From: Neoconidiobolus thromboides FSU 785
Taxonomy: Eukaryota > Entomophthoromycota > Entomophthoromycetes > Entomophthorales > Neoconidiobolaceae
DNA length: 30,092 nt
Direction: 5' to 3'
Assembly: GCA_025603075.1 (NCBI GenBank)
Contig: MU626487.1
Coordinates: forward strand, 1 to 30,092
Shown here piece by piece: positions 1 through 9,395 of this stretch. Each line of letters starts with the position of its first letter. Within the stretch, counting starts at the first letter, position 1. Made by a program: the position numbers and the translations under genes. Below the pieces are notes generated by a model. That model ran no database searches. It was not told the origin of the DNA and saw nothing but the letters and a program-made list of their open reading frames with translations.

Positions 1-597
1 GAAAGGTCTTAGTTTATGTGACTAAGATAGACTTGGATTATGAGGAATAGCACGTAATAGGTTACAAGCTATATAAGACAAACGTAATAGACAATACTAA
101 TGTAAAATCTACGTAAAATATTATTAAGAAAACTTAGTGGCTTTATTAAATGTTCGAGATATCAGGGAATAATTCAGTTAAAAAGCCTCAAACTACTATA
201 CTCTAGAAACTCTTTTATACTCCGATAAGTATAAATATCAAAACGAGGGGAGAATATTCTTTGAGACGAAGATAGAAATTCTCATATCAAATCAAACTAA
301 GAACGTGGGATTGATTTTCTCTGAACTTGAGAACACAACAGCTTAGGTGATTGTTATGCTATAATTAACCATGGGACTGACAAAGCGATATTTCACAACC
401 AGATTTAATGGATTTAGATCATTATAATAAACAAGTTATATTAATATTATATTTTGGTGTTTTATATTTAAAAATGATAAAACAATAGGTAAAGTTTACT
501 TTATTTATTTGAAATATTAAATTATGGTTCAGTATATACAGGAGATTGTTTAATCGATTTAATCTGTACAGAGCTTTTATTTAAAAAGTTTACAAAA
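1..597. other. Gene-free AT-rich left edge
   Basis: No open frame of useful length and no recognisable RNA gene is visible. The stretch lies upstream of, and probably once belonged to, the decayed transposase-like sequence that becomes readable at about 598. Scattered short coding-like runs here are too broken to assign. Confidence 0.4.
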
Positions 598-1035
598 ATT
601 AATATATAGAGAGATACAAGGAATCACTTTAGATCTCAAGAGTTCCTACATTATATGGGGATGTTTTTTTTGGGTTGATTATTTTTTCCATCTTTTAAGC
701 GCTATTCGAATAAAAAAATTGTTAGTAAAATTCTTAAATACAAAAACACATCCCCATATGTTTAAACAAATTCATAAAATAAATAGTAGTTCAAATATTT
801 ATCTTAATTTTTTGTTGAGCATCATGGAAAAAGTATAGTTGATAGACATTTTAGAAACCTTTCAAAATGGAAGAGTAGCCTTGAAACATTAGATAAAATA
901 GAAGATATTAATTGATTAATTTCAAGATTTGAGATTTTTATTTTCGAACATAATAAAATTAATAACTCAACTGTTAATAATGGGAAAACAGATATAATTT
1001 TCAAAAAGTATGAAAGAAATAAAAATATAAAATAA
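598..1035 (+). pseudogene. Decayed DDE-transposase-like fragment, interrupted by a MITE
   Basis: Two coding-like blocks lie on either side of the MITE at 654-758. The left block (frame of 601) has an in-frame TAG at 607 and then reads DTRNHFRSQEFLH from 613. The right block begins after the MITE as FKQIHKINSSSNIYLNF, shifts by one base near 808-813, then reads VEHHGKSIVDRHF from 814 and stays in that frame to a stop at 1033-1035, with one internal TGA. The order 'D-x-x-x-HF ... HHGKxxxDxHF ... W' resembles the catalytic-core C-terminal half of DDE transposases in which an Asp-Gly-x-HF motif is followed by HGK-x3-D. That assignment is from memory of such proteins and is an inference. The seen facts are the two stops, the frameshift and the insertion. 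The copy cannot be functional. Confidence 0.42.
654..758. mobile_element. MITE family 1, copy A
   Basis: A 105-bp element with inverted ends, TATGGGGATG on the left and CATCCCCATA on the right. The interior has the family's conserved stretch: a central AAGCGCTATTCGA, then AATTGTTAGTAAAATTCTTA. A TA precedes it on the left and TG follows on the right, so the TA target duplication has probably mutated on one side. It sits inside the transposase-like relic. No coding capacity. Confidence 0.75.
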
Positions 1036-1309
1036 TATAAATACAATGTATCAAAAATTATTTACATTTCATTAAACGCGACAATAAATTACATTGTTAT
1101 CCAGCATCTGATAAATAAAAAAAAGAAATATAATTCCAATTAAAATTATAGAGTCTATAAAAAATAGAAAAATTAAAAGATCAATCCCAGCTTATTTTAC
1201 AAAAATAACAGAGAATTTAAAATTTTCAATATTTACTAAGCAAGTGAGTAGTTTATTGAATCATAGAAATTAATTATTAAATGTTGATATTACTTAAATC
1301 ATTAATAGC
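1036..1309. other. AT-rich stretch without a recognisable gene
   Basis: Only short broken reading frames are present, and no element ends are recognised. It may be the eroded 3' part of the preceding transposase-like relic, but nothing in it can be assigned. Confidence 0.3.
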
Positions 1310-1447
1310 TAAGTTAATAAATAGCCAAAGGACAAGTAATTGCAATAATAAATAAAAACTACTGTTGTATTGCTTGTATTATATAAGGATAGCTAATTAT
1401 AGTTTTAAGGCTAACCACTCCCTCCCATGCAGCTATTTATTAACTTA
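1310..1447. repeat. Inverted-repeat (MITE-like) element of a second type
   Basis: The 16-mer TAAGTTAATAAATAGC at 1310-1325 has an exact inverted copy at 1432-1447. A weaker second inverted match lies just inside (ACAAGTAATTGCAA on the left against TTGTATTGCTTGT on the right). The whole unit is 138 bp with no coding capacity. Its ends differ from the GGGGATG family, so it is probably an independent foldback or MITE. No target duplication is certain, and no second copy was seen in the window. Confidence 0.5.
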
Positions 1448-1574
1448 ATAACATATCATTAACATAATTATAATATCAGAACTATTTATTTGATAATAAA
1501 TTTGCAATGTTGGTTATAGAGCAATCAATAATAAGTATTTCCCAATGAGGTTTTATAGGAATATGTATTTATTA
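1448..1574. other. Spacer between two repeat elements
   Basis: AT-rich sequence with no gene or recognised motif. Confidence 0.3.
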
Positions 1575-1679
1575 TATGGGGATGTATTTTTGTATTTAAG
1601 AATTTTACTAATAATTTTTCCACTCAAATAGTGCTCAAAAGATAGAAAAAGTGATGAAGCCAAAAAAAACATCACCATA
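1575..1679. mobile_element. MITE family 1, copy B
   Basis: A 105-bp element with left end TATGGGGATG and right end CATCACCATA, flanked by TA on both sides (1573-1574 and 1680-1681). This is the clearest TA target duplication in the left flank. The interior carries AAGAATTTTACTAATAATTTTT near the left end and AAAAAGTGATGAAGCC near the right, matching copy F almost base for base in the same orientation. TA duplication and short inverted ends fit a non-autonomous Tc1/mariner-type element. Confidence 0.8.
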
Positions 1680-1920
1680 TACTATAACTTTGGTTAATAT
1701 TAATATATATGTTATATTAGTAAAAGCCTTGCTAATCTAGTAACTTTTGTTAGATATAGTAGAGATTCAGCTAACTTACAATATGAATTATAATAAAATA
1801 ATTTAAACTTGTGTTGGGTACTTTTGCTTTTTAATAAAAAAGCTTGCTTTTGTAGAATTTTAAGTAAGTTTTTAAAATACAAAATATTTAAAAATTGGAT
1901 AAAAAAATGAAACTAATTAA

Positions 1921-2025
1921 GACATCCCCATTTCTTCTGGTCCAACACTTAGCAGTGATCTGACATTACATAAATTAGAATTATATGATAAAATAGAAAA
2001 ATATGACACCCAGTTGAATCTATGA
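1921..2025 (+). pseudogene. Short coding-like relic next to a degenerate MITE end
   Basis: A 34-codon open stretch beginning DIPISSGPTLSSDLTLHKLE and ending in TGA has coding-like composition, but it has no start, no continuation and no recognised family. Its first bases, ACATCCCCAT, preceded by ATGAAACTAA, look like the right end of a MITE family 1 copy whose left end has been lost. The likely history is a MITE inserted into a gene that has since decayed. Low confidence; it could be chance. Confidence 0.22.
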
Positions 2026-2287
2026 TTCGAATAATTGTTTTAAATAAATCAATTTTTTATTATAAGGTATGCTATAGATACTCAAATATGTAAATAGGAA
2101 GCTAATCTAAATAAAATCAAACTGCAGCCATTTGTTTTTAAAATTTGAGTTAGACTATTAACTTATTAAATAAATGTTATTTCACCGTTTATAACAATCA
2201 TTCATCGAAGCTCTTGAGATATATTCAAATTTCAAATAAAGATTATGCTATCGAAAAAATGTCATTTTGAAGCAAACTTTTAAATAA

Positions 2288-2716
2288 ATTTTAGATATTT
2301 GGTATTCAAACTTGGGAATAGACAACTACTTTACCTCCATCAATGAAAGTGGTAATAGTATTAGTATTGATAGCTTGGGAAAATCTAATAGGAAAGATAA
2401 TAATAATAATGGCTTTACATCAATAGGAGGCCTTATATAAGGAGAAGGAGTGGTTATGTCGAAAGGGACGGTTATTTTATTTACACTCAATAAACGCAGA
2501 TCGAAAAAGGAAAGGCCACCAAGTCTCATTGCCGACCCCATTACAATAGAGTCAATTATTCTATTAGATATTAATAGTAATTATCGTAATCCTGATGTAT
2601 ACAATTACACTCAAGAGGTTGACAATTTTAATACTATGCTATCACTGAAAATATTAACTGAAAGTACGACTATCAATGGTGTTAACATTATTAATATTAA
2701 TTCAGCATCAAGTTAA
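2288..2716 (+). pseudogene. Unidentified broken coding stretch with one internal stop
   Basis: The frame is open from 2288, directly after a stop and within an acceptor-like TTTTAG, to a stop at 2714-2716, except for a single TAA at about 2438. The first part is Ser/Asn/Gly rich (NESGNSISIDSLGKSNRKDN). The second part, which could start at ATG 2456, contains a basic patch (NKRRSKKERPPS) and a hydrophilic tail. Composition and reading length on both sides of one stop look like real coding sequence. It resembles a cytoplasmic Ser-rich tail, but I recognise no family. It could be the last exon of a dead gene or a small gene starting after the stop. Confidence 0.33.
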
Positions 2717-3060
2717 GATACTTAACAAAATAAAATTACATTTACCATAATTTTTATATAAAAAATTATTTTTAAGTCAATGTAAATGACTATTAAAAGT
2801 CATTACAAATTAAATATATTTTTAAGCTGAATCAATCATCAAATTTATCATAAAATATTTTATTTGAAAAACCTTCAACTATGTATTCCAAGTAATTAAA
2901 AAGCACAATATTTTAACCTATATAATGGTATTGACGTTAATATTTAGGCTAATACCACATTTATTTATTCAAAGCTTTTATAATAAACATGGAAAACAGG
3001 AAAATTATAACATTTAAAAATGTATACATTAAATAATAAAACGAATACAAATCTTAATAA

Positions 3061-3162
3061 TATCTGGATGTGCTTTTGTTTAAGAATTTTATTAACAACC
3101 TTTCTGCTCAAATAGCACTTAAAAGGTGGAAAGAGTGATCAAATAAAAAAAACACCCTCATA
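3061..3162. mobile_element. MITE family 1, copy C (diverged)
   Basis: About 102 bp. Left end TATCTGGATG and right end CACCCTCATA are diverged forms of the family ends. The interior TTAAGAATTTTATTAACAACCTTTC, CAAATAGCACTTAAAAGGTGGAAAGAGTGATC follows the family order seen in copies B and F. It carries more substitutions than copy B, so it is probably an older insertion. Confidence 0.6.
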
Positions 3163-3363
3163 TATATAAAGAAAATACTTTAAAACCTTAATTTTTTTAA
3201 CTTCTTTTTGATAACTTAATGTTTTACTACATTTTCAATAAAGAAAATGTTGAAAATTATATTACTAGATAAATAAAAAACGTTATTTTTCTAATTTGAT
3301 GTTATATTTTTATCAAAATAACAATTACTTGTATGTCCATATAATCTAAAATATTCTGTAAAG

Positions 3364-3621
3364 TTAAACAAAATTGTTCCAAAACCGTAAAATAAAACTT
3401 AGAATTTTTGCACAAATTCTATGTTCTAAAATAGTTTCCACCATACAATATTTTTGCCCTACCATACTTATTTCTAGAAGCGGAATTTGAACAAACTCAA
3501 ATCTTTTTTGACAATTAGCCAAAGCAAATATAAACAAAGTCCAAAATGTTACATTATAAACTAAAATAATTATATTTAAGACCATAGTAAGTTCTACTAG
3601 AAATGTTTAGGCTTTGTTTAT
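3364..3621 (-). pseudogene. Possible membrane-protein fragment
   Basis: The minus strand is open for about 85 codons down to a stop at 3364-3366. It contains a hydrophobic span (MVLNIIILVYNVTFWTLFIF) followed by a mixed segment with several Cys and charged residues and ending RFWNNFV. A membrane segment followed by a mixed loop is coding-like, but AT-rich DNA easily yields hydrophobic frames, there is no clear 5' part, and no family is recognised. It could equally be chance. Confidence 0.2.
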
Positions 3622-4243
3622 TTTCATTTTGGGTTATTATTGTCATTATTTTTACTTTGTTTAAGTTTTTACCTGGAAATAAGAGCGATAAGAGCTAAAT
3701 ATAATATACTGAGCTTTGACTTTGATATAAGATTACTACTGTTTGATTCGATTACTTTAAAACCAACAGATACCTAAAAGCCAATAGATCACTTAAACTC
3801 AAAGTTTGCTCTTTAATAAAAGTTGAGAATTTTAATATACATCTTTTTTATTAAATTATAAAATTATAAAATATAGACACAAAATATTGACACAGAATCT
3901 CGCCAGACAAAAATAGTTACTATTGTTCATGTTCTTAATGCTTTTGATTTACCAAATATAGATTCGAATTTGATTTTCTCAACTTTTATTTGAAACGATA
4001 TGGATTTAATTTTGGAGTGTTAAAAAAAAACGCCAGTGGTTATCAATTGAATGGATTAGATTGAATGAATTAGATTTATGGACTTTTCGAAAAAAGCAAT
4101 TGCAAGTGTGTTATGATTTTACTGGCATTAGGTTACCACTTTTAATGCGGAATTAGGTTAAAGCAATAATTAGTCATTACAAATTACGCTGTTAATAAAA
4201 ACAAGATACCAAGTTTGTAATTTTTAATTCTAAATAGTCAAGG
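3622..4243. other. Upstream region of the zinc-cluster gene
   Basis: Noncoding apart from a 31-codon plus-strand frame at 3604-3699 that begins MFRLCLFSFWVIIVIIF and looks like a signal peptide, but has no continuation. The last few hundred bases presumably contain the promoter of the gene starting at 4244. No specific site could be identified. Confidence 0.35.
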
Positions 4244-5860
4244 ATGAATGAACTGATATTGACATATAAACCAAGAATTAGACAAGCATGTGATCGGTGC
4301 TTCAAAAGTAAGCGGCGGTGTGACTTATTAATACCTGCCTGTAGTTATTGTAAAGAAAAAAAAAAAAATTGTACAAGAGAACGAATAATTAATCGTAGAC
4401 CAAGGATGTATAATAATGAGGAATTTCTTTCGAATGCATTTGTGTTATTTAAATCAAACAGGATTAAAAAGAAAATAAAAGCTGAAGATGCCATAGGGAT
4501 AAATCATAAATATTTTAATCAGTTCAAAATTTCTGCAGGTGGAACTAGGTTTAATTCTAATATTTCTATTGCTTCTGTCTTTCCTATCAAAATGTTTCAT
4601 TCTTCTATTATGTTTGGTCAAGATTCTTACCTGTTTTATAAGGCTGCTCCAAATCAATATCTCAGTTTATTTTTTGATAAGCTACCTTCAGTCAAATTAG
4701 AGTCTACGGTTATAAAAAGCAACTCAAACATTTCTAATATAATGCCACAGCTTGTGGCTCTTTATTTCCAGAGATTTAATACACTATTGCCACTATTTAC
4801 ATATAGTCAGTTTATGAATAAGAAAAGGGATAGTGTATTAATTTATTCTATGATGTTAGTTAGCTTAACACAAACTAATGGTAGCGAAAATTTATCAGAG
4901 TTAAAGGTATATCTAAAAGATTTATTAGTGAATACTTTTAAGCCCAGTCAATTAAAGATCAGTCTAAGTAACATTCAATCAATGGTTATACTGTTAAATG
5001 GATTAAAAGGATATGGTTCATCACTGCCATCATATTGCTTTTCTAATTTAAATAATCATTGTATATTATTAGGCTTGCATTTAAACTATAGAGGCAATAT
5101 TGAACGTAAACTATGCTATTCAGCAGTTATATATTTACTTACAATTGATGATCCTTACTCTAATGTGTTATTTGATACCCATGACCTATGGAAAGAAAAT
5201 AAAATGTTCTTAAATATAAGTAAGGAAGAATTAAATGAAAAAAAAATGCAACAAATAGTATTAGTATATTCAAATTATTGTTATAAATGCGGATTGTTCT
5301 TTAGGTATTTTTTTGATACCTTATTACACATCAATTCACTAATTATAAGTAACGAAAAAATGTCAAAAATTGTCGGCTTATTAGAATCCTTATCAAGTTC
5401 TATTAATAAGCCTGCAATAAGAAAATTGAATATTATTAAAAAAAGTATTTCTAATAAGGTATCTATTGAAATCATTGATACACTTATCAATCATATAAAG
5501 ATTATTTATTATTCAAATTGGACAGCTTTATATGATATTAAAAGCCTGGCATCACAAAGGAATAAAGAACAATTATTTTGTAAGTATACAGTAATTAATC
5601 AACCAGAAAACCCCAATCTTTTAAAAGTTAATATTGAACATTTCCTGATTTACAACTCTAAGTTAACGCCAAGCTATTTTTCTACCATTCGATTCTTTGC
5701 ATTTATCATAATATTTAATGCCGCTACTTCATACTCTAAATGGATTAAGGGCTCAGCTATTTTACTTGAACAAATAAGTAACCAATTTAATGAATTAAGT
5801 AAAAATCATGATGAATTATTGTCCTTTATGCAGCTTATAATCGAGATTTCTACACAATAA
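4244..5860 (+). CDS. Zn2Cys6 zinc-cluster transcription factor
   Basis: A fungal-type DNA-binding regulator expected to act in the nucleus. The N-terminus carries a complete binuclear zinc cluster: C16, C19, C26, C33, C36 and C43 with spacing C-x2-C-x6-C-x6-C-x2-C-x6-C, and the basic run KSKRRCD between the second and third cysteines. After a basic linker, a middle region with YFQRFNTLLPLFTYSQF (about residue 170) matches the start of the fungal transcription factor regulatory domain, followed by a long helical region. The ATG at 4244 lies 15 codons before the first Cys, as usual. Exon 1 is open to a stop at 5858-5860 (538 aa). The 3' end is uncertain, because convincing coding sequence continues in other frames to 6146 (separate entry). 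Neighbour UTP13 converges from the right. The target genes cannot be deduced. Confidence 0.88.
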   Translation: MNELILTYKPRIRQACDRCFKSKRRCDLLIPACSYCKEKKKNCTRERIINRRPRMYNNEEFLSNAFVLFKSNRIKKKIKAEDAIGINHKYFNQFKISAGGTRFNSNISIASVFPIKMFHSSIMFGQDSYLFYKAAPNQYLSLFFDKLPSVKLESTVIKSNSNISNIMPQLVALYFQRFNTLLPLFTYSQFMNKKRDSVLIYSMMLVSLTQTNGSENLSELKVYLKDLLVNTFKPSQLKISLSNIQSMVILLNGLKGYGSSLPSYCFSNLNNHCILLGLHLNYRGNIERKLCYSAVIYLLTIDDPYSNVLFDTHDLWKENKMFLNISKEELNEKKMQQIVLVYSNYCYKCGLFFRYFFDTLLHINSLIISNEKMSKIVGLLESLSSSINKPAIRKLNIIKKSISNKVSIEIIDTLINHIKIIYYSNWTALYDIKSLASQRNKEQLFCKYTVINQPENPNLLKVNIEHFLIYNSKLTPSYFSTIRFFAFIIIFNAATSYSKWIKGSAILLEQISNQFNELSKNHDELLSFMQLIIEISTQ

Positions 5861-6146
5861 ATTATAATTTTCTTGTGACGTTGGAAACTCTTGTAAGATT
5901 CAGCTAATTTTAAAGAAAGTGATCTAATTTGAACTTAATAATATAAAGTGTGTTTTTTATTACAGTAAGACATTTGTACAAAAACAAAATATTACTTTTC
6001 ATGCAATTAAGCAATTTTTAGGTTTTAGTAATGTAAATATCCCACTTGATTTTACTGCATCTGTTAACTCATTTATTTCTATGTTAATTTTGACTAGTAG
6101 TGTAATAAAGAAATCAAACTACTATAACAATTTCAACTTTAAATAA
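5834..6146 (+). CDS. Probable C-terminal exon(s) of the zinc-cluster gene
   Basis: Two coding-like stretches follow the open frame of the regulator but in different frames. Positions 5834-5892 read TYNRDFYTINYNFLVTLETL, and about 5967-6146 reads from KTFVQKQNITFHAIKQFLGF to KKSNYYNNFNFK and a stop. A phase-consistent model joins 4244-5777, 5834-5892 and 5970-6146 (589 aa) with introns GTAACC...ATGCAG (56 nt) and GTAAGA...GTAAG (77 nt). Its weakness is that the removed 56 nt also look coding (helical NQFNELSKNHDELLSF), and the second acceptor ignores a better TTACAG four bases earlier. Alternatives are intron retention with a short product, or a one-base frameshift near 5833 in the gene or the assembly. 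Confidence 0.45.
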
Positions 6147-6186
6147 ATTCTTTATTAAAAAATTCTATAAATTCTATAATCTCCAT

Positions 6187-9129
6187 TTAAGGTTTTTCCA
6201 TAGCTAAAAGGGTATAATCGATAAGATAAGATTGAGTAATAAGTTCATCTAATTTAGAATAATGCCTTTGAGTGTAAGGCAATAAAGCACTGATATTCTA
6301 TTTAAATAAAATTATTGGTATCAATATTTAATTTGATATATTATTATAAGAATAATTTACCTCTTTAATATTAGAAACACTTGATAAATATTCCACTGAA
6401 TGATGTTTTAATATTAAATATAAAATTGATTGTGCTATATGTGAAAATCTTCCGTTGGTATTCCATTCTTTGATAAATTCAATGATTTTACTTAACTATA
6501 ATATGAATCCAATTTAACATTTTATACTATTACTATAGCGAAATTTCTTTACCTTTTGACTGTTTAATTTTGTAAATAGTTCATCTACCTTTAAAGATCC
6601 AGTAACACTAGTATCACCTATAAAATCAGATTAAGATCAATATACACACTATTAAATAAAAACTTACTCAGTTCTCTGTTTTCCGAAATTTGATTTAAAA
6701 CTCTAAAAAGTTGAGCTGGATGATTTAATTCAAAACAAAGTTCAATTGCTTTGACATAATCTTTTTTAACTAAACAATTTGATAATTTTTGTTCACTAAA
6801 GTAGCATAAATTAAGCACAACTATCAAAATAAATTAAAACTAAATCCTTACTTAGCAACTTTAGTTTCATTCTTGACTCTTTCCTTTTCCATTTCTTCTT
6901 CTGTTGTATCATTCCAAAAAGATATAACTGAATCGGCACCTCCACTGACAACTACTTTTTCGTCCGGGCGGATGGCTAAGGTCCAGATCTAAATGACAAA
7001 TAAATTTCCCAGCTTGTTAATATCTGCAATAAACTTACTTTATCCTCATGATTATCCAATGTAGTTACACATTCACTTGTTTTAACATCCCATAATTTAA
7101 CTAAACCATCCGAGCCAGCCGATATCAATTGTAATCCAGATGAAAAGAATTGGACATTTAATACAGAATTACTGTGGCCTTCAAAGGTCTATTTTGTTAA
7201 AAATTCAATTAATGTCAAAAACAAATCAGGTCAAACATCATAAACTTACTCTAATACAACTGAAATCATTAATATTCCAAAGCTTGATTGTTTTATCTCC
7301 AGAACTGGTGGCTACAACAGGGTTTTGTTCGGAAAAGTTGACACTCCAAACACCTCTTTTATGGCCTTTCAAAGTTCCTAAAAGCGCACCATCTTCAGTG
7401 TTCCAGATCTATAATAAACATTAGTAAAAGTAAAAAAAACGAAATTTGATCCTTACTTTAGCAGTTTTATCTTGAGAACCAGTAGCAATATACCTATCCG
7501 AAGGTGAAAAAGTAATTGTATTAATATCTTTATCATGAGCTTGGAAAGTATAAACTGAAGTTGGTTTATAAACTTCATCGTTTTCTTCCTTATTTAAAGC
7601 TGGTGTAAAATCCCATAATTTAATGGTACGATCTTGAGATCCAGTTGCCATTAAATGCTTATGATCTGATTTATTAGAAATTGCCACAGCCCCTACAGCT
7701 TCTGCATGACCTGAGCAAATAGCCAAGCAATTGACTTTAGGCGAACCTTTACTGGTATCTACTTGCCATATTCTAGCTGAATGATCTTTAGATCCGGTGG
7801 CAATGATATTGGACCAGGATCTAGTGGCTAATACAAGTACCATGTCTGAATGGCCACTTACTAAAGTACAGTCCAAGTCTTCAGTGTTGTAAATACGAAA
7901 GCTTTCTGAGTTGCAAGCTACACCTAAATAACTTCCAGCACCTTGTTGTTCGCTACCAATATATTTTAAATCTACAATTTCATCGGTATAACCCACAATT
8001 TGTTTAATTAAGCTTAAATCTTTTTCAAGTGAATAAGTTAAAATATTATGATCATCGGATATAGTTGTTATTGTTTTTTGTTGTTTATTAATAAATAAAT
8101 CCGTCAACGAATGTTGTTTAGCTTGAAATTGAGGTTGTTGGTATACTTGTTTACCATCTTTAAAGTTGTAAATTTTAATTAATCCAGTTTCACCACCAAT
8201 AAAAAATAACTCATTGTTAGTGATCTCAACCGCATTTTTTAAACAATCTTTTGGTAGAAAGCCAACATTTTCAATACTTTCATAAACTGGAATAGATTTA
8301 ACTAATTCAAACTTCTTTAAATTCCAAATATTTACTACTTTATCTCTTGAGCCTGATAATAAGTAGCTGCCATCCTTAGATATATCTAAACCACGAATAA
8401 CCGATCCGTGATTGATTAAAGTAGTTAAACATTTACTTTTATTTAAATCCCATACTTTAATATTACAATCATTAGCTCCACTTATTAACCATAACTTATT
8501 ACTATTAGCTTCGGACAACTTATGAAATTTTAAACTAGAAATAACACCACTATGACCTTTAAATTGATGGGTCAAAAAGCCACCAACTATATCATACAGC
8601 TTGATGCTACTATCAGCTGAACCAGTAGCTACTATTGTTGAACTATCATCGATTTCAATACAAATAACAGGGGCATCATTAGACTAAAAAATGTTAATAA
8701 AAAAACGGATCAATATTAGATTCAAATTGCTCACTTTAAATTGACGTATAATTTTATAAGTAGTTAGATCCCAAATATATAACATTAAAGACCTTGAAGC
8801 AGATACTAAATACTTTTCATCTTTTGATATACAAAAGCTAGTAATAATCTCAGAATCCTAAAACTAACATTAGTACTGTTGATTGACTATTATTATTTTA
8901 TCTATTACCCCTTTTAGAGTATGTAAAACTTTGCCGTTTTTAAATTCAGATACAATAATATCTTCACCTAAAGTACTATAGATTCTTTCTAAATCGGAAG
9001 ATACTCTTACTTTTCCTCCAGTGTAAATGGACTCGATGGTCCCACTTAAACTAAAACTAAATTATTGTTAATGAGGGTTCTTTATGACCTAATGATCTAA
9101 CTCTACCTTTTTTTAAGTTGCTCTTTCAT
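6187..9129 (-). CDS. UTP13: U3 snoRNP WD40 protein UTP13 (TBL3)
   Basis: Subunit of the UTP-B module of the nucleolar SSU processome, needed for 18S rRNA maturation. Eleven exons: 9129-9107, 9050-8909, 8857-8735, 8683-7457, 7408-7250, 7188-7039, 6988-6852, 6795-6668, 6617-6553, 6495-6361, 6297-6187. All phases agree and give 799 aa, against about 800-820 in yeast Utp13 and human TBL3. Residues 1 to about 640 are WD40 repeats forming tandem propellers, with GH...WD signatures such as SGHSDMVLVLATRSWSNIIA, SGHAEAVGAVAIS and ATGSQDRTIKLWDF. The remainder, starting near NEQKLSNCLVKKDYVKAIEL, matches the helical Utp13 C-terminal domain. The ATG is followed by a 23-nt first exon. Exon 8 uses an acceptor at 6796, because the next candidate at 6821 puts exon 8 out of frame with exon 7. 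The large central exon contrasts with small exons at both ends. Confidence 0.93.
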
Positions 9130-9395
9130 TTTACTTTATCTGAATAAACAATATTCAACAAGTTTTAATTTAAATTTTATTTGGAATTTAGTTTTGAACC
9201 AATCAAGTTGATATTTGGAATTTTGGAATAATAAACAGAAATCATTTATTACACATAAATAAAAATATATAAATAAAAATATATAAATAATAAATATGTA
9301 AATAATAAGTATATCTAATACAATAATAAAAAGCAAATAAAATAACAATAATTTTAAGTTAAATCCATTTTATTTTCTATAAAAAATCTACTAAT
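9130..9395. other. Spacer between UTP13 start and uL15m end
   Basis: 266 bp between two minus-strand genes, so it holds the UTP13 promoter and the uL15m 3' UTR. A simple tandem of an AAATAAAAATATAT-type unit lies at about 9257-9284. No clear signal otherwise. Confidence 0.4.

Noticed and set aside
822-1046. Minus-strand hydrophobic open frame
   Set aside because: It is the shadow of the plus-strand transposase-like relic, whose reading (HHGKSIVDRHF) is much more informative.
1812-1948. GTGTTGGG at 1812 and TCCAACAC at 1941 as terminal inverted repeats of another transposon
   Set aside because: The inverted match is only about 8 bp, there is no internal symmetry and no clear target duplication, and the right part reads as coding-like sequence. 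Chance is the simpler explanation.
3230-3257. ACATTTTC...GAAAATGT hairpin as a regulatory RNA or terminator
   Set aside because: An 8-bp AT-rich stem in AT-rich DNA is expected by chance, and no transcript context supports it.
7140-7424. Plus-strand 94-codon frame
   Set aside because: Lies over UTP13 exons 5 and 6 on the opposite strand, which match WD40 repeats in phase.
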